Positions 1 to 8,903 of a stretch of 49,898 bases of DNA are shown here, piece by piece. The translations under genes were made by a program, and so were the position numbers. Origin of the DNA: Chitinophagaceae bacterium (GTDB lineage: Bacteria > Bacteroidota > Bacteroidia > Chitinophagales > Chitinophagaceae); the NCBI GenBank assembly GCA_028288585.1, contig JAQBNL010000037.1, forward strand, positions 1 to 49,898, given 5' to 3'. The notes below the pieces were generated by a model that made no database searches, was not told the DNA's origin, and was given only the letters and a program-made list of their open reading frames with translations. Numbering within the stretch: position 1 is the stretch's first letter; each line of letters begins with the position of its first letter.

Positions 1-936
1 TGACAGTGCCTGCTGCGATGGGGCCAACCCCGTTCTGTGCACTGAAGTAATTTCCATTGGTAAGTGCCGGTAAGGTATAAGGGCTGCATTGCTGTACATT
101 ACCCGGGGCGTCTGCTACAGGTGTTGTAATGTTTACGGTAAAGCTGTGCTCATCGGAACAGCCTGCAGTGCCTGCATATACATAAATGGTTTGGTTGGGG
201 CTGCTGACAGTGCCTGCTGCGATCGGACCTACCCCGTTCTGTGCACTGAAGTAATTTCCATTGGTGAGTGCAGGTAAGGTATAAGGACTGCATTGCTGTA
301 CATTGCCCGGTGCATCTGCGGTTGGTGTTGTGATGTTCACGGTAAAACTGTGCTCATCTGAACAGCCCGCCGTGCCGGCATATACATAAATGGTTTGGTT
401 GGTGCTGATGACAGTGCCTGCTGTTATTGGACCAACCCCGTTTTGTGCACTGAAGTAATTTCCATTGGTGAGTGCCGGTAAGGTATAGGGACTGCATTGC
501 TGTACATTGCCCGGGGCGTCGGCTACAGGTGTTGTGATGTTTACGGTAAAGCTGTGCTCATCGGAACAGCCTGCTGTGCCTGCATATACATAAATGGTTT
601 GGTTGGTGCTGATGACAGTGCCTGCTGCGATGGGGCCAACCCCGTTCTGTGCACTGAAGTAATTTCCATTGGTAAGCGCCGGTAAGGTATAAGGACTGCA
701 TTGCTGTACGTTGCCCGGGGCATCGGCGATTGGTGTTGTGATGTTCACGGTAAAGCTGTGCTCATCGGAACAGCCTGCTGTGCCTGCATATACATAAATG
801 GTTTGGTTGGTACTGATGACAGTGCCTGCTGCTATTGGTCCAACCCCGTTCTGTGCACTGAAGTAATTTCCATTGGTAAGTGCCGGTAAGGTATAAGGAC
901 TGCATTGCTGTACATTGCCAGGGGCGTCTGCGGTTG
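1..936 (-). repeat. Tandem array, exact 204-bp period, coding for a 68-residue module
   Basis: The string TGACAGTGCCTG recurs at 1, 205, 409, 613 and 817, so the period is exactly 204 bp with only scattered substitutions and no indels over about 4.6 visible copies. The array lies in frame within the giant minus-strand gene. Each unit encodes a module starting DAPGNVQQCSPYTLPAL, with the later motifs TIYVYAGT and CSDEHSFTVNIT. The array continues past the left edge, so the total copy number is unknown. Confidence 0.95.
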
Positions 937-3900
937 GTGTTGACGTAATAACAACACTTACCTGGGTTCTTCCGCTTTCACATCCACCGCTGGTTTGACT
1001 AACATAATAATTGCCCGCTGTAAGAGGTGTGGAAGAAGCCAACGGAGAACCATTCGCTGCAACAGTATACCACTGAAGATTGCTTCCCGTTGCTGTAAGG
1101 TTGGCAACCGTTGGATTGGATGCACTGCAAAATGATTGCGTACCTGCTGCTGCCGGTAAAGGCGTCTGGATTATACTAACCGTCACCTGCTGAATATCGT
1201 AACAGCCCGTGGTTGTGTTGGTAAGTTTAATAAAATACACGCCTCCCGTTGTAATGGCAGCAGGATTGCTTACAGCAGTAGTGGCTGTTGCATCTGTCCA
1301 ATAAGATAGTGTACCGGCATCGCTGCCTGATGTAACGGCGGCTGCTGTAATATTTACTGAACCGGGCGGGCATACCGTGGCCGGATTGGTTATGGTGAGT
1401 ACCGGCTTATTATTAATGGTAACTGTTACCGGCTTAATATCTGTACAACCTGATGCTGTGGTCTGCTTAATATAATAGGCCCCGCTCTTATTTACCTGGT
1501 CAGGGTTATTTAACGGCCCTGTTCCATTTGCATTTTTATAATATTCAAATGTACTGCCGGCGCTGCTGCCTGCTGTAACTGCCGGATCTGTAAGATTTAC
1601 TGTTGCCGGTGCACATACGGGTGCAGGATCTGTTATAAAGAATGCCGGCACCGTCATTGTTACGGGTGCAGATGTTACAGAACAGTTATTGGCGTCGGTT
1701 ACCTTTACCGTGAAATCGCCGGAGGTGGAAACATTGTATGTATTGGAATTGCTGCCCACAGGATTTACCCCCGAATACCATTGATAGGTTAATCCCGTTG
1801 TTGCCCCTGTTACATTTGCCGTTAAGGTGGTAGTGGTACCCACACAAACAGTAGTAGAAGGGGCACTGATGGCTACACTTACCTGTGTGTACTGGCCGAT
1901 TGTTACGCTAACTGATTCATTGCAACCTGTACCATCTTTTACTGATATATTATAATTACCCGGCGCTAAGCCCGCAAATGTTGGAGAGCTTTGATACGTA
2001 TTGTTTATCCCATACGTATACCCGCTGCCACTGCCGCCGCTTACATTGTTAACGGCAATGGTTCCATTGTTACCCTGGTAACAGTTTTTTGTAGCTGTTG
2101 TGCTGAATATTATTTGGGATGATGTGGTAAGCTGGATGTCCTGTAACTTAACAGTGCAGCCATTGGCGTCTTTAACCCATACAGGATAGGTGCCTGATGT
2201 AAGATCTATAATTACATTACTGGTTTGGTATACAGAATTATTCAATGAATATTGTAAAGTACCTGTACCGCCCGAAGCTGTAATGGTTATCGTTCCATTA
2301 TCATCACCATAGCATTTTAAAGGTTTTGTTATGGCTGCCGTACCTGTAATGGCTGCCGGCTCTGTTATAGTAAACGACAGGATCGTTGAACAGTTTTGCG
2401 GGGCATCATTATCGGTTACAGTAACCGTATAATTGCCGGGCGCAAGATTGGTGATGGAAGAATTAGTGCCGATGATGGTACCTGATGAATTCTTCCAGGC
2501 ATATTTATATGCAGGTAAACCGCCTGAAACTGTAACAGATGCCGTACCGTCATTTGCGCCATTGCATTTTACATTCGTTTTATTAACGGATGCGGTCATT
2601 GCCACGTGGTATTGCACCGGCCCTGCTCCATCTGTTACAGTAGTGTTGTTGCAGGTTGCCACCCTGTACAAATATTTCCCGTCATACGTTGCATTGGGGG
2701 AAAAATCCCTTGTTGTAATGCCTACCACCAATGTATATCCTGCAGGATATACTGAATTGGTATTGCTTACATACCATGCGTAAGTAACCCCCTGGGCACA
2801 GCCTGCCGCATCTGACCCCTGGATAATTACAACACAATTATTGCTTACGGTACTGATGGTATTATTGGTTATGGCCCCGCAGGCATTAACGGTTACCGTT
2901 ACATTTTGAATACGGGTACAACCGTTGGGCGCAGTAAGTGTAAAGGTGTATGTTACATTTACAGGGCCGCTTGTAGTATTAACCAAGGTTTCGTTTATGG
3001 ATGCTGTATTGCCTGTAGCTGTCGCATTGCTGATACCCGCTACTGCAGGCCGTGTCCAGCTGAACGTGGTACCGGTTATAGAACTAATAGCAGTATAAGT
3101 AAAAGCAAAATTACTGCATACCGCCGGTGGCGTAGTGGAACTGGTTAAAGATGGCTTTTGATTTACGATTATATCAACTGTTTGTTTTCCGTAACAACCG
3201 GTTGCATCTGTACCTGTTACTGTATAAGTTGTATTTGTTGTTGGTGATGCTGTTACAGTTGCACCTGTGGTTGGTGATAAGTTGGTTGTAGGGGTCCATG
3301 TAAAAGTTGCTGCAACATTTGCACTTGCTGTTAATACTACATTATCACCCGAACAAATAGTTGGAGCAGCCGGGTTTACCGTTACTATAGGCGAAGGTTT
3401 TACCGTAACGGCTATATCCAGTTCGGGTGTACCACATGTAGCGTTAGCATCTTTATAAATAGCATAAATATGATACAATCCCGGATTGTTCCAGGTAACA
3501 GTAAGTTTCTGCGGATTTGCCGTGTAAGAGTTTATTGTCAGACCATCTGTAGGATCAAATGTATATGAATAGTTTCCGAAATTGCTTCCGGGGGAAACCA
3601 TATAAGTGGCAGGAGACCCTGCGCATACTTCGGTTGGACCTGTAAAAGTAAGGGCCGGCGGGGCCGGTTGCACTGTCACATTTATTTGGGCGGTGGCTAT
3701 GCAGCCGGGAGAAGTGGCAGCGGTAACAGTATAAGTTCCCGAAGCGGCTGTAGTTACAGCATCAATATAAGGGTTTTGATCAGTTGAAGCAAAACCATTT
3801 GGCCCCGACCAGCTATAGCTTACACCCGGCGTAGTGGAACTTGCATTTAAAAATAATACAGTGCCTGCACACGGATTACCAGCCGTTAAGCTAAGGTCTG

Positions 3901-4618
3901 GTTGAGAAACCGTAACAACCGTTGCAGCAGAAGTTGAAGAACAATTGCCGCTACTGTTTTTAACTGTGTAAGACCCGGCTGCTGTAGCCGTAATACTTTG
4001 CGTGTTTTGCCCTGTTGCCACATTATTCAGGTACCATTGGTTACCTGAATTGGAAGAAGAAGTAAGCGTTACACTCCCCCCGGGACAAAAGCTAACCGGG
4101 CCGGAAGCTGAAATAGTGGGTACAGGGGGAGATGCCTGTACATTAAAATTGGGTGATTTTCCTGCACCTGTACTTCCATCAAACGTAGGGCTTGAAGAAC
4201 TTAGTGCAATATTATAATTTCCTGAGGCGGTGCCGGGGATTGTAATGGTGCCGGTAACACCTGTGTTTGTACAGGTGTTCTGCTTACAAAAATTATATGC
4301 GTTTAAGTTTAAAGTGCCAATGGCTGTATATGGCCCGCTGCCACCGGGGCTGCTGAGGTAAACGGTAAAATCGGTATTGCTGCTAAAGTGCACAGGGTTA
4401 CTGCTAACGTTGGTTGCATTAAAAGTTACGGTAACATCTTTACCCGCACATACTGGCGTAACGTTCACATTGGTTACCGTAATGGTTTGGGCAATAGTAG
4501 TATCTGAAAAAAATGCAAGAAACAGAATGGGAACAAAAAATGCAAATACCTTTAATATATTACATGAACGGGCAATGCGCCGGTAAATTTGAACAATATT
4601 TTTAAAGGTATAATTCAT
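1..4618 (-). CDS. Giant secreted Ig/SprB-repeat adhesin-like protein (3' end beyond window)
   Basis: The frame is open from an ATG at 4618 to the left edge, giving 1539 residues with no stop. Residues 1-44 look like a long signal peptide: basic start, hydrophobic core around residues 25-36, then a TIAQ-T cleavage-like site. The rest is a string of Ig-like/PKD-like modules of about 80 residues, rich in Thr, Ser, Val and Gly, with paired Cys. Three SprB-type repeats are visible around Cys685, Cys769 and Cys846 (KCNGANDG, KCYGDDNG and NCYQGNNG, each ending in an APGNY-like turn in at least two copies). From about residue 1231 a 68-residue module repeats almost exactly. Such proteins are usually T9SS-exported surface adhesins or gliding-associated proteins; the sorting domain would lie left of the window. 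The exact role is unknown. It is divergent from the small secreted protein at 5397. Confidence 0.85.
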   Translation of the reverse strand, partial: MNYTFKNIVQIYRRIARSCNILKVFAFFVPILFLAFFSDTTIAQTITVTNVNVTPVCAGKDVTVTFNATNVSSNPVHFSSNTDFTVYLSSPGGSGPYTAIGTLNLNAYNFCKQNTCTNTGVTGTITIPGTASGNYNIALSSSSPTFDGSTGAGKSPNFNVQASPPVPTISASGPVSFCPGGSVTLTSSSNSGNQWYLNNVATGQNTQSITATAAGSYTVKNSSGNCSSTSAATVVTVSQPDLSLTAGNPCAGTVLFLNASSTTPGVSYSWSGPNGFASTDQNPYIDAVTTAASGTYTVTAATSPGCIATAQINVTVQPAPPALTFTGPTEVCAGSPATYMVSPGSNFGNYSYTFDPTDGLTINSYTANPQKLTVTWNNPGLYHIYAIYKDANATCGTPELDIAVTVKPSPIVTVNPAAPTICSGDNVVLTASANVAATFTWTPTTNLSPTTGATVTASPTTNTTYTVTGTDATGCYGKQTVDIIVNQKPSLTSSTTPPAVCSNFAFTYTAISSITGTTFSWTRPAVAGISNATATGNTASINETLVNTTSGPVNVTYTFTLTAPNGCTRIQNVTVTVNACGAITNNTISTVSNNCVVIIQGSDAAGCAQGVTYAWYVSNTNSVYPAGYTLVVGITTRDFSPNATYDGKYLYRVATCNNTTVTDGAGPVQYHVAMTASVNKTNVKCNGANDGTASVTVSGGLPAYKYAWKNSSGTIIGTNSSITNLAPGNYTVTVTDNDAPQNCSTILSFTITEPAAITGTAAITKPLKCYGDDNGTITITASGGTGTLQYSLNNSVYQTSNVIIDLTSGTYPVWVKDANGCTVKLQDIQLTTSSQIIFSTTATKNCYQGNNGTIAVNNVSGGSGSGYTYGINNTYQSSPTFAGLAPGNYNISVKDGTGCNESVSVTIGQYTQVSVAISAPSTTVCVGTTTTLTANVTGATTGLTYQWYSGVNPVGSNSNTYNVSTSGDFTVKVTDANNCSVTSAPVTMTVPAFFITDPAPVCAPATVNLTDPAVTAGSSAGSTFEYYKNANGTGPLNNPDQVNKSGAYYIKQTTASGCTDIKPVTVTINNKPVLTITNPATVCPPGSVNITAAAVTSGSDAGTLSYWTDATATTAVSNPAAITTGGVYFIKLTNTTTGCYDIQQVTVSIIQTPLPAAAGTQSFCSASNPTVANLTATGSNLQWYTVAANGSPLASSTPLTAGNYYVSQTSGGCESGRTQVSVVITSTPTADAPGNVQQCSPYTLPALTNGNYFSAQNGVGPIAAGTVISTNQTIYVYAGTAGCSDEHSFTVNITTPIADAPGNVQQCSPYTLPALTNGNYFSAQNGVGPIAAGTVISTNQTIYVYAGTAGCSDEHSFTVNITTPVADAPGNVQQCSPYTLPALTNGNYFSAQNGVGPITAGTVISTNQTIYVYAGTAGCSDEHSFTVNITTPTADAPGNVQQCSPYTLPALTNGNYFSAQNGVGPIAAGTVSSPNQTIYVYAGTAGCSDEHSFTVNITTPVADAPGNVQQCSPYTLPALTNGNYFSAQNGVGPIAAGTV

Positions 4619-5040
4619 TCAAGTCAATAAATCTGTAAAAGCCGTAAAGGTTATGGCCTACATAGGGATATTGACTAAATGCTTTAAGAAATGCATATTT
4701 GTTATGGCTTATAAAATAGAGGTGAATCTCAATTTTGTAAAGAATGCCAAATGTTTTTCAAGAGGTGGAAAGTTAGCCGGGGCTTTAATAGAATATTACG
4801 TCATCCGTAAACGACTTTTAAGTAGCTGTAAAATTAATATCTTTTTCTTATAATCAAATTGTTTTGCGAAGTGTTTTTAAAATCATCCACCTGATAAACA
4901 ATTATCATTCATTTAAAAGGAAGTACGGTATAAAAATTATATCAAATCATTTACTGTACAGCATTTGATAGCTATCACCTTCCCGTATTATGCTGTATAT
5001 AATAAATGCATCCTTACAATCTTAATTAGCAAAATTCATG

Positions 5041-5055
5041 TACTCAAATTGAGTA
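5041..5055. promoter_or_regulatory. Palindromic operator, copy 1
   Basis: TACTCAA-A-TTGAGTA: perfect 7-bp arms around a single central base (5048). It is one of four copies in the window, each upstream of a secreted-protein gene. The centre lies 33 bp before the TTTG of the promoter at 5081, a position that suits an activator. The regulator is unknown. Confidence 0.75.
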
Positions 5056-5080
5056 TTTTTAAAAATAATATCCACAAAAG

Positions 5081-5111
5081 TTTGGTTGCAGCATAAAAGC
5101 CCCTATTTTCG
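5081..5111 (+). promoter_or_regulatory. Bacteroidota-type promoter for the gene at 5397
   Basis: TTTG (5081-5084), a 19-nt spacer, then TATTTTCG (5104-5111). This matches the TTTG-N19-TAnnTTTG consensus at all but one position of the -7 element. Transcription would start near 5115 and give a leader of about 280 nt. That leader shares blocks such as AAAATTACCAGG and GCTAAC with the leader at 8650-8903. Confidence 0.7.
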
Positions 5112-5396
5112 TATTGCTAATTTATCCAATCTCATTAGATTAACTGCATTCCTTCATCCTTGTACAACATAGCATCATAAAAAATTACCAGGACTAATCC
5201 CCCGATTTTTTAAGCTAACAAAAAACACGAAAAGAATTTACAGGCCTATTGTCTTTACATTTTTATCGTCCGCTTGCTAAACACCTCTACAAATCTCAGG
5301 GAAATTATTGCCAACGATAATGAAAATATTAATTTTTATAACCCTTCTTACACATTTAAAAATCTATTTTATTAAACAATTAAAACTTACACATTT

Positions 5397-5924
5397 ATGA
5401 AAAAGATCTTACTTATTGCAACATTTTTTGTTGCTGCTTACGCTGTAAAAGCACAAGGAAACGGTAGCCCGGTTCCAACTCCGGGTACTCACGTTAATGC
5501 TGATGATATTACTTACACTATCACTACTGCAATACATGGTGGGAATCATGGTAATGGTGAAGGTGGAAGCGCAACCTTGCTTATTGAGGGGTATTTTGTT
5601 GGCCTTGGTTCCTCTGCCAAAGTAACAACTCCTCCAACTATTAATTATTACTCAATTGATGCCACTTTTACTGTTCACAGGGATTGCGGACCAAACCCAG
5701 GTGGTAATTTTCCTCCAGGCTTAAGCCATGACAAGACTAAAGCTGTTGCTGTTGGAAGTACTCCTATTACAAGAAACGGTAGAATGCCATGGTCACTATC
5801 ATTGCATGCAAACGGCTTGTTTTGCCCTCCTCCTTTTGTAGGAGCGACCTATAGCTATGAATTTTCTGTTGAGGAAGGCGATGAAGGATTTAAGGTTAAC
5901 AACCATTGGGTTCCTTTAAAGTAA
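5397..5924 (+). CDS. Small secreted protein, paralogue of the 8904 gene
   Basis: 175 residues with a clear signal peptide (MKKILLIATFFVAAYAVKAQG), so exported. I do not recognise a named family. It is a diverged paralogue of the protein at 8904: both carry a VGLG turn near the start of the mature chain, then an F-x-[VI]-x-x-[DR]-x-C-type segment (FTVHRDC here), a [KR]NGR motif before a beta-rich stretch, and a Cys followed by a Pro run (CPPP). The mature part is rich in Gly, Thr and Ser and is probably a small beta-sandwich. The start is fixed by the signal peptide and by the leader end AAACTTACACATTT, shared with 8904. A strong terminator follows, so it is a single-gene transcript. Confidence 0.85.
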   Translation: MKKILLIATFFVAAYAVKAQGNGSPVPTPGTHVNADDITYTITTAIHGGNHGNGEGGSATLLIEGYFVGLGSSAKVTTPPTINYYSIDATFTVHRDCGPNPGGNFPPGLSHDKTKAVAVGSTPITRNGRMPWSLSLHANGLFCPPPFVGATYSYEFSVEEGDEGFKVNNHWVPLK

Positions 5925-5945
5925 TTTTATAAAATAATAATTTTT

Positions 5946-5972
5946 AACCCCGCAATAGCGGGGTTTTTTTTG
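5946..5972 (+). terminator. Rho-independent terminator after the 5397 gene
   Basis: AACCCCGCAATAGCGGGGTT followed by a run of T: 7-bp stem, short loop and U-tract, 21 nt after the stop codon. Confidence 0.9.
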
Positions 5973-6027
5973 GCTGTTTAAACAGTGTTGTAAGCGCTCA
6001 CTTTATTTTATAATTATCTTCGTTTTC

Positions 6028-7449
6028 ATGATCAGGAAATTTTTTATCATACTGCTTCTTTTCAATATTAGTTTTGTTTCAACAGCCCAGGATGTTTACA
6101 ATATTAAGATTACCCTTACGCCCATTAAAAACCACTATATCTATTTAGGATATTATGGTGATAAAACATTTTCCGTAAAAGATTCTGCATTTTTAAACAA
6201 TAAAAGTGAAGGTGTATTTAAAGGAAACAAAAAATTAAATGATGGAATGTATTCCATCGCCTACCCCGGCGGGCTGTTTTATTTTTTAGTAGATAAGAAT
6301 TATAAATTCAGTATAACAACAAATACAGCATCTATTGATAAAATAAAATTTACCGGCTCACCGGAGAATACTGTTTTTGTAAATTACCTTAAGTACCGCA
6401 ATAAAAATAATGAGTTATTGCATGGGTTGCGAACACTGTACCGAACTGCACATGATCCGCTGGATTCTGCAAGTCTGATCAAAGAGATCAATGATACATT
6501 GCAAAGCATGCAAAGGTACAGGGAGCATCTTGTAAAGAAATATCCTAAGAGTTTTTTTGCATCCATGCTTAAAACCCGCCAGGACACAACGTTATCGCCC
6601 TATTATCCTGCTGCTGCTGCCAATTTTTTTGCTGAAAGATTTACTCCCTACCTGGTAGCGCATTATTGGGATGGCGTACAATTTTATGATACCGCTTTAC
6701 TGAAAACACCAGACTTTGACAACAGGCTGGATAATTATTTTGATTACTACATTCCTCAAAATACTGACTCAGTAAATAAAAAAATTGACTGGATGATGAG
6801 TTATGCCGGCGCTAATGAACAAACAGAAAGATTTTTTTTATCGTACTTTTTAAACCGCTACTATAACCCAAAACAGACATGGCAGGAACAGGTATTGATA
6901 CACATTTTTGAAAAATATATTGCGCAGAAAAATTATCCCTGGCTGGCAGCAAAAGATAAACAGCAGGTGGCTGACTGGGTCTTTAGGTTGATGGCCAATG
7001 CAGCCGGAAAGCCTGCAGCAGATATTGAGCTGCCTGATACAGCTAGCGTAAAAACAATTTTATACAATTTAAAATCTCCCTATACACTTGTTGTTTTCTG
7101 GAACCCGCTCTGCAGCCATTGTAAAATAGTGCTGCCACAGCTTGACAGCTTTTACACAGCAAAATGGAAAGCCACAGGCTTACAATTTTTTGCTGTTGCC
7201 ATGCAGGTCAGGGATACCAGGGAAATATGGCTAAGTGTTATTAAAGAACTGCATCTTAACATGTGGAATCATGTATATTATTCCATAGCCGAAGAAAACC
7301 AACGTATCGCAAAAGGAATGGCAACCTATACCCAATTATACAATGTATCCATTTTTCCTACCTTATATCTTTTGGATAAAGACAAAAAAATAATTGCTAA
7401 AAATTTAACGCCGGAACAACTGGATGAAATATTGAGGTACAGAAAATAA
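6028..7449 (+). CDS. Exported thioredoxin-fold protein (TlpA/ResA-like, DUF5106-type N-terminus)
   Basis: 473 residues. A signal peptide (hydrophobic core FIILLLFNISFV, then STAQ-D) points to the periplasm. Residues about 20-130 form a beta-rich DUF4369-like region with a YLGYYGDK segment; the middle is helical. The C-terminal third is a thioredoxin fold with the motif WNPLCSHCK, active-site Cys362 and Cys365, and a later cis-Pro motif (FPTLYLLD). Proteins of this build are common in Bacteroidota as periplasmic thiol-disulfide oxidoreductases. The substrate cannot be told from context. It stands alone: a terminator lies upstream and a 248-nt gap downstream. Confidence 0.85.
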   Translation: MIRKFFIILLLFNISFVSTAQDVYNIKITLTPIKNHYIYLGYYGDKTFSVKDSAFLNNKSEGVFKGNKKLNDGMYSIAYPGGLFYFLVDKNYKFSITTNTASIDKIKFTGSPENTVFVNYLKYRNKNNELLHGLRTLYRTAHDPLDSASLIKEINDTLQSMQRYREHLVKKYPKSFFASMLKTRQDTTLSPYYPAAAANFFAERFTPYLVAHYWDGVQFYDTALLKTPDFDNRLDNYFDYYIPQNTDSVNKKIDWMMSYAGANEQTERFFLSYFLNRYYNPKQTWQEQVLIHIFEKYIAQKNYPWLAAKDKQQVADWVFRLMANAAGKPAADIELPDTASVKTILYNLKSPYTLVVFWNPLCSHCKIVLPQLDSFYTAKWKATGLQFFAVAMQVRDTREIWLSVIKELHLNMWNHVYYSIAEENQRIAKGMATYTQLYNVSIFPTLYLLDKDKKIIAKNLTPEQLDEILRYRK

Positions 7450-7463
7450 AAGCCCCCTCCATC

Positions 7464-7486
7464 TCTCCGCCTAAGGCGGAGAACTT
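7464..7486. repeat. Short dyad (CTCCGCC...GGCGGAG)
   Basis: TCTCCGCC-TAA-GGCGGAGA is an 8-bp perfect inverted repeat just after the stop of the thioredoxin-like gene. A close variant (CTCCGCC-TGA-GGCGGA) recurs near 15085. No T-run follows, so it looks like a dispersed palindrome rather than a terminator. Confidence 0.6.
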
Positions 7487-7697
7487 TGCAAGTGCATACT
7501 GTTTAGCGATAAAAAAAATGTTTTGAGATCTTATCTTTCTGAACATCCAAAAAATCATACAGGTACGGGGTGGACGGGAAGGATTTCTCTCCCGGTATTT
7601 CGGGATTAAAATAACGAAAGTTCCGAAATTATGAACTGGTTTGATGTAACATTTGTAATCTTACATTAGTGAATATATTTTAATTAAATTTGTACTA

Positions 7698-7877
7698 ATG
7701 GAATTGAAAAAAGTAAATATTGATTTTAAAGTAATGCATCAGGCGCTTAAACAAAGTGTAAGGGATAAAGCTATTAAAGCCGGCTCCACTATTGTTTATT
7801 CCAAAGATGATCAATTAATAGAAGAAGATCCCAAAACACAATTAAAACGGACTCTCAAAAAAGTGTATCATCTTTAA
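7698..7877 (+). CDS. Small antitoxin-like protein partnered with the zeta-like kinase
   Basis: 59 residues starting MELKKVNIDFKVMHQALKQS and ending KTQLKRTLKKVYHL. It is short, charged and probably helical. Its stop codon overlaps the start of the next gene by one base (TAATG), showing translational coupling. A small gene directly before a zeta-type kinase is the usual layout of an antitoxin, and the phrase about a residue such as TIVYSKDDQLIEEDP recalls small proteins found with such kinases. The role is inferred from this layout; I recognise no family with certainty. The start ATG is preceded by AATTTGTACTA. Confidence 0.6.
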   Translation: MELKKVNIDFKVMHQALKQSVRDKAIKAGSTIVYSKDDQLIEEDPKTQLKRTLKKVYHL

Positions 7878-8472
7878 TGCCCATCTTATATATTTTGGGA
7901 GGCCCTAACGGCGCAGGAAAAACTACCTACTATTATACCGCTCTTAATAAACTTTTTATTAATCAACAACTTCCTTTTGTTAATCTTGATGTTATTGCTA
8001 AAGATGAAATGGGAGGCTACTCGCCCGAAAATTTTGCAAGTGCAGAAATGATATATCGTGAAAGAATAAGCAAGTTGCTGAAAGCCGGTGATGATTTTAT
8101 GATTGAAAGTAATCTTGCCAAAAGCTCAGACTATGAATGGATTGAAAAAATGATAAAGTATGGTTATGAAGTAATTTTATTTTTTTTATGCACTAATGAT
8201 GTAAACATTAATATTAATAGAGTACAAAGAAGAATAAAAGAAGGAGGACACGATATTCCCGCAGAGATTATTATACACAGGTATAAAATGGGTCTTGTTT
8301 ATTTAAGGGGTAAATTGCATTTATTTAAGGAGACTTTTTTATTGATAATTCTGCCGATGAGGCGATAGAAGCAGGAAACATTAAGGAAGGCAAATTAACT
8401 GAACTTATTCCAGAATCTCCTGAATGGCTTAATGAGGTTTTATATATTGCGAAAAAAAGGAAGAACGATTAA
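7877..8472 (+). pseudogene. Zeta-toxin-like P-loop kinase, frameshifted near its C-terminus
   Basis: The first frame (7877-8368, 163 residues) has a Walker A motif GPNGAGKTT (residues 9-17), an IESNL segment and an Arg-rich region (NRVQRRIKEGG) typical of the zeta toxin / AAA_33 kinases, which phosphorylate small substrates such as UDP-sugars. After about residue 150 the frame turns into FLLIILPMRR and stops. Another frame of the same strand from about 8330 gives FFIDNSADEAIEAG and runs to a stop at 8472; the IDNS stretch is the expected C-terminal continuation of the family. A single missing base near the GGAGACTTTTTTATTG tract (8328-8343) explains this. It may be a real inactivating mutation, a slippery site or a sequencing error. 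Confidence 0.7.
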
Positions 8473-8574
8473 AGAGCTGATTGTTCAGTTTTAGCAGGAT
8501 GATTTTGTCGCATAAATCCTGTTGAAGAACATTGGCAACCGGAGTGGATTGCAATTTGTTTTAAAAAAAAATGT

Positions 8575-8591
8575 ATACTCAACTTAAGTAT
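8575..8591. promoter_or_regulatory. Palindromic operator, copy 2
   Basis: ATACTCAA-C-TTAAGTAT, the same 17-bp palindrome with one mismatch in the right arm; centre at 8583, 33-34 bp before the TTG of the promoter at 8617. Confidence 0.7.
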
Positions 8592-8616
8592 TTTTTAATT
8601 ATAGCAACACATTTTA

Positions 8617-8646
8617 TTGTTATCATAAAAAATATTTTTATATTCG
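8617..8646 (+). promoter_or_regulatory. Promoter for the gene at 8904
   Basis: TTG (8617-8619), 19-nt spacer, TATATTCG (8639-8646), close to TAnnTTTG. The leader to the ATG is about 250 nt and resembles that of gene 5397 (ATTACCAGG, GCTAAC, CACGAA in the same order). Confidence 0.65.
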
Positions 8647-8903
8647 GCATAGCAAAAACATCCAATCGTCTTTACAGAATAACTATTCTTCCCTCCCCGA
8701 AAATTAACCTATAAAAATTACCAGGCTTTTTAATTTTTCCTGCTAACCATTTGCACGAATCCCGGCCTTTGCAAGATCCGTATATTATTGTGTAACACAC
8801 CTGCCGCCTGCTTTTCAACTTTCCATCCTGTAAAAAATTTTTACAATACTTTTTTTACCTGCTACACACACTAACCATATTTATCACTTTAAACTTACAC
8901 ATT

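Larger units (their letters stand above)
4619..5396. other. Divergent intergenic region, 778 bp
   Basis: This gap separates the giant minus-strand gene from the plus-strand gene at 5397. It has no convincing ORF. The right half holds the palindrome and promoter described separately, and about 280 nt of leader for gene 5397. The left half is AT-rich; I see a short inverted repeat ATCAAAT/ATTTGAT near 4940-4970 and no clear promoter for the minus-strand gene. Confidence 0.6.
8473..8903. other. Intergenic region with operator and long leader
   Basis: 431 bp. The first 100 nt are plain AT-rich sequence; operator copy 2, the promoter and a leader of about 250 nt fill the rest. Confidence 0.6.

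Noticed and set aside
2433-4586. Several plus-strand frames over the giant gene
   Set aside because: Shadows of the Ig/SprB gene on the minus strand, whose frame is open for 1539 codons with a signal peptide.
4653-4853. 66-residue plus-strand frame
   Set aside because: Low-complexity composition, no ribosome-binding or family signal, lies in the divergent promoter region.
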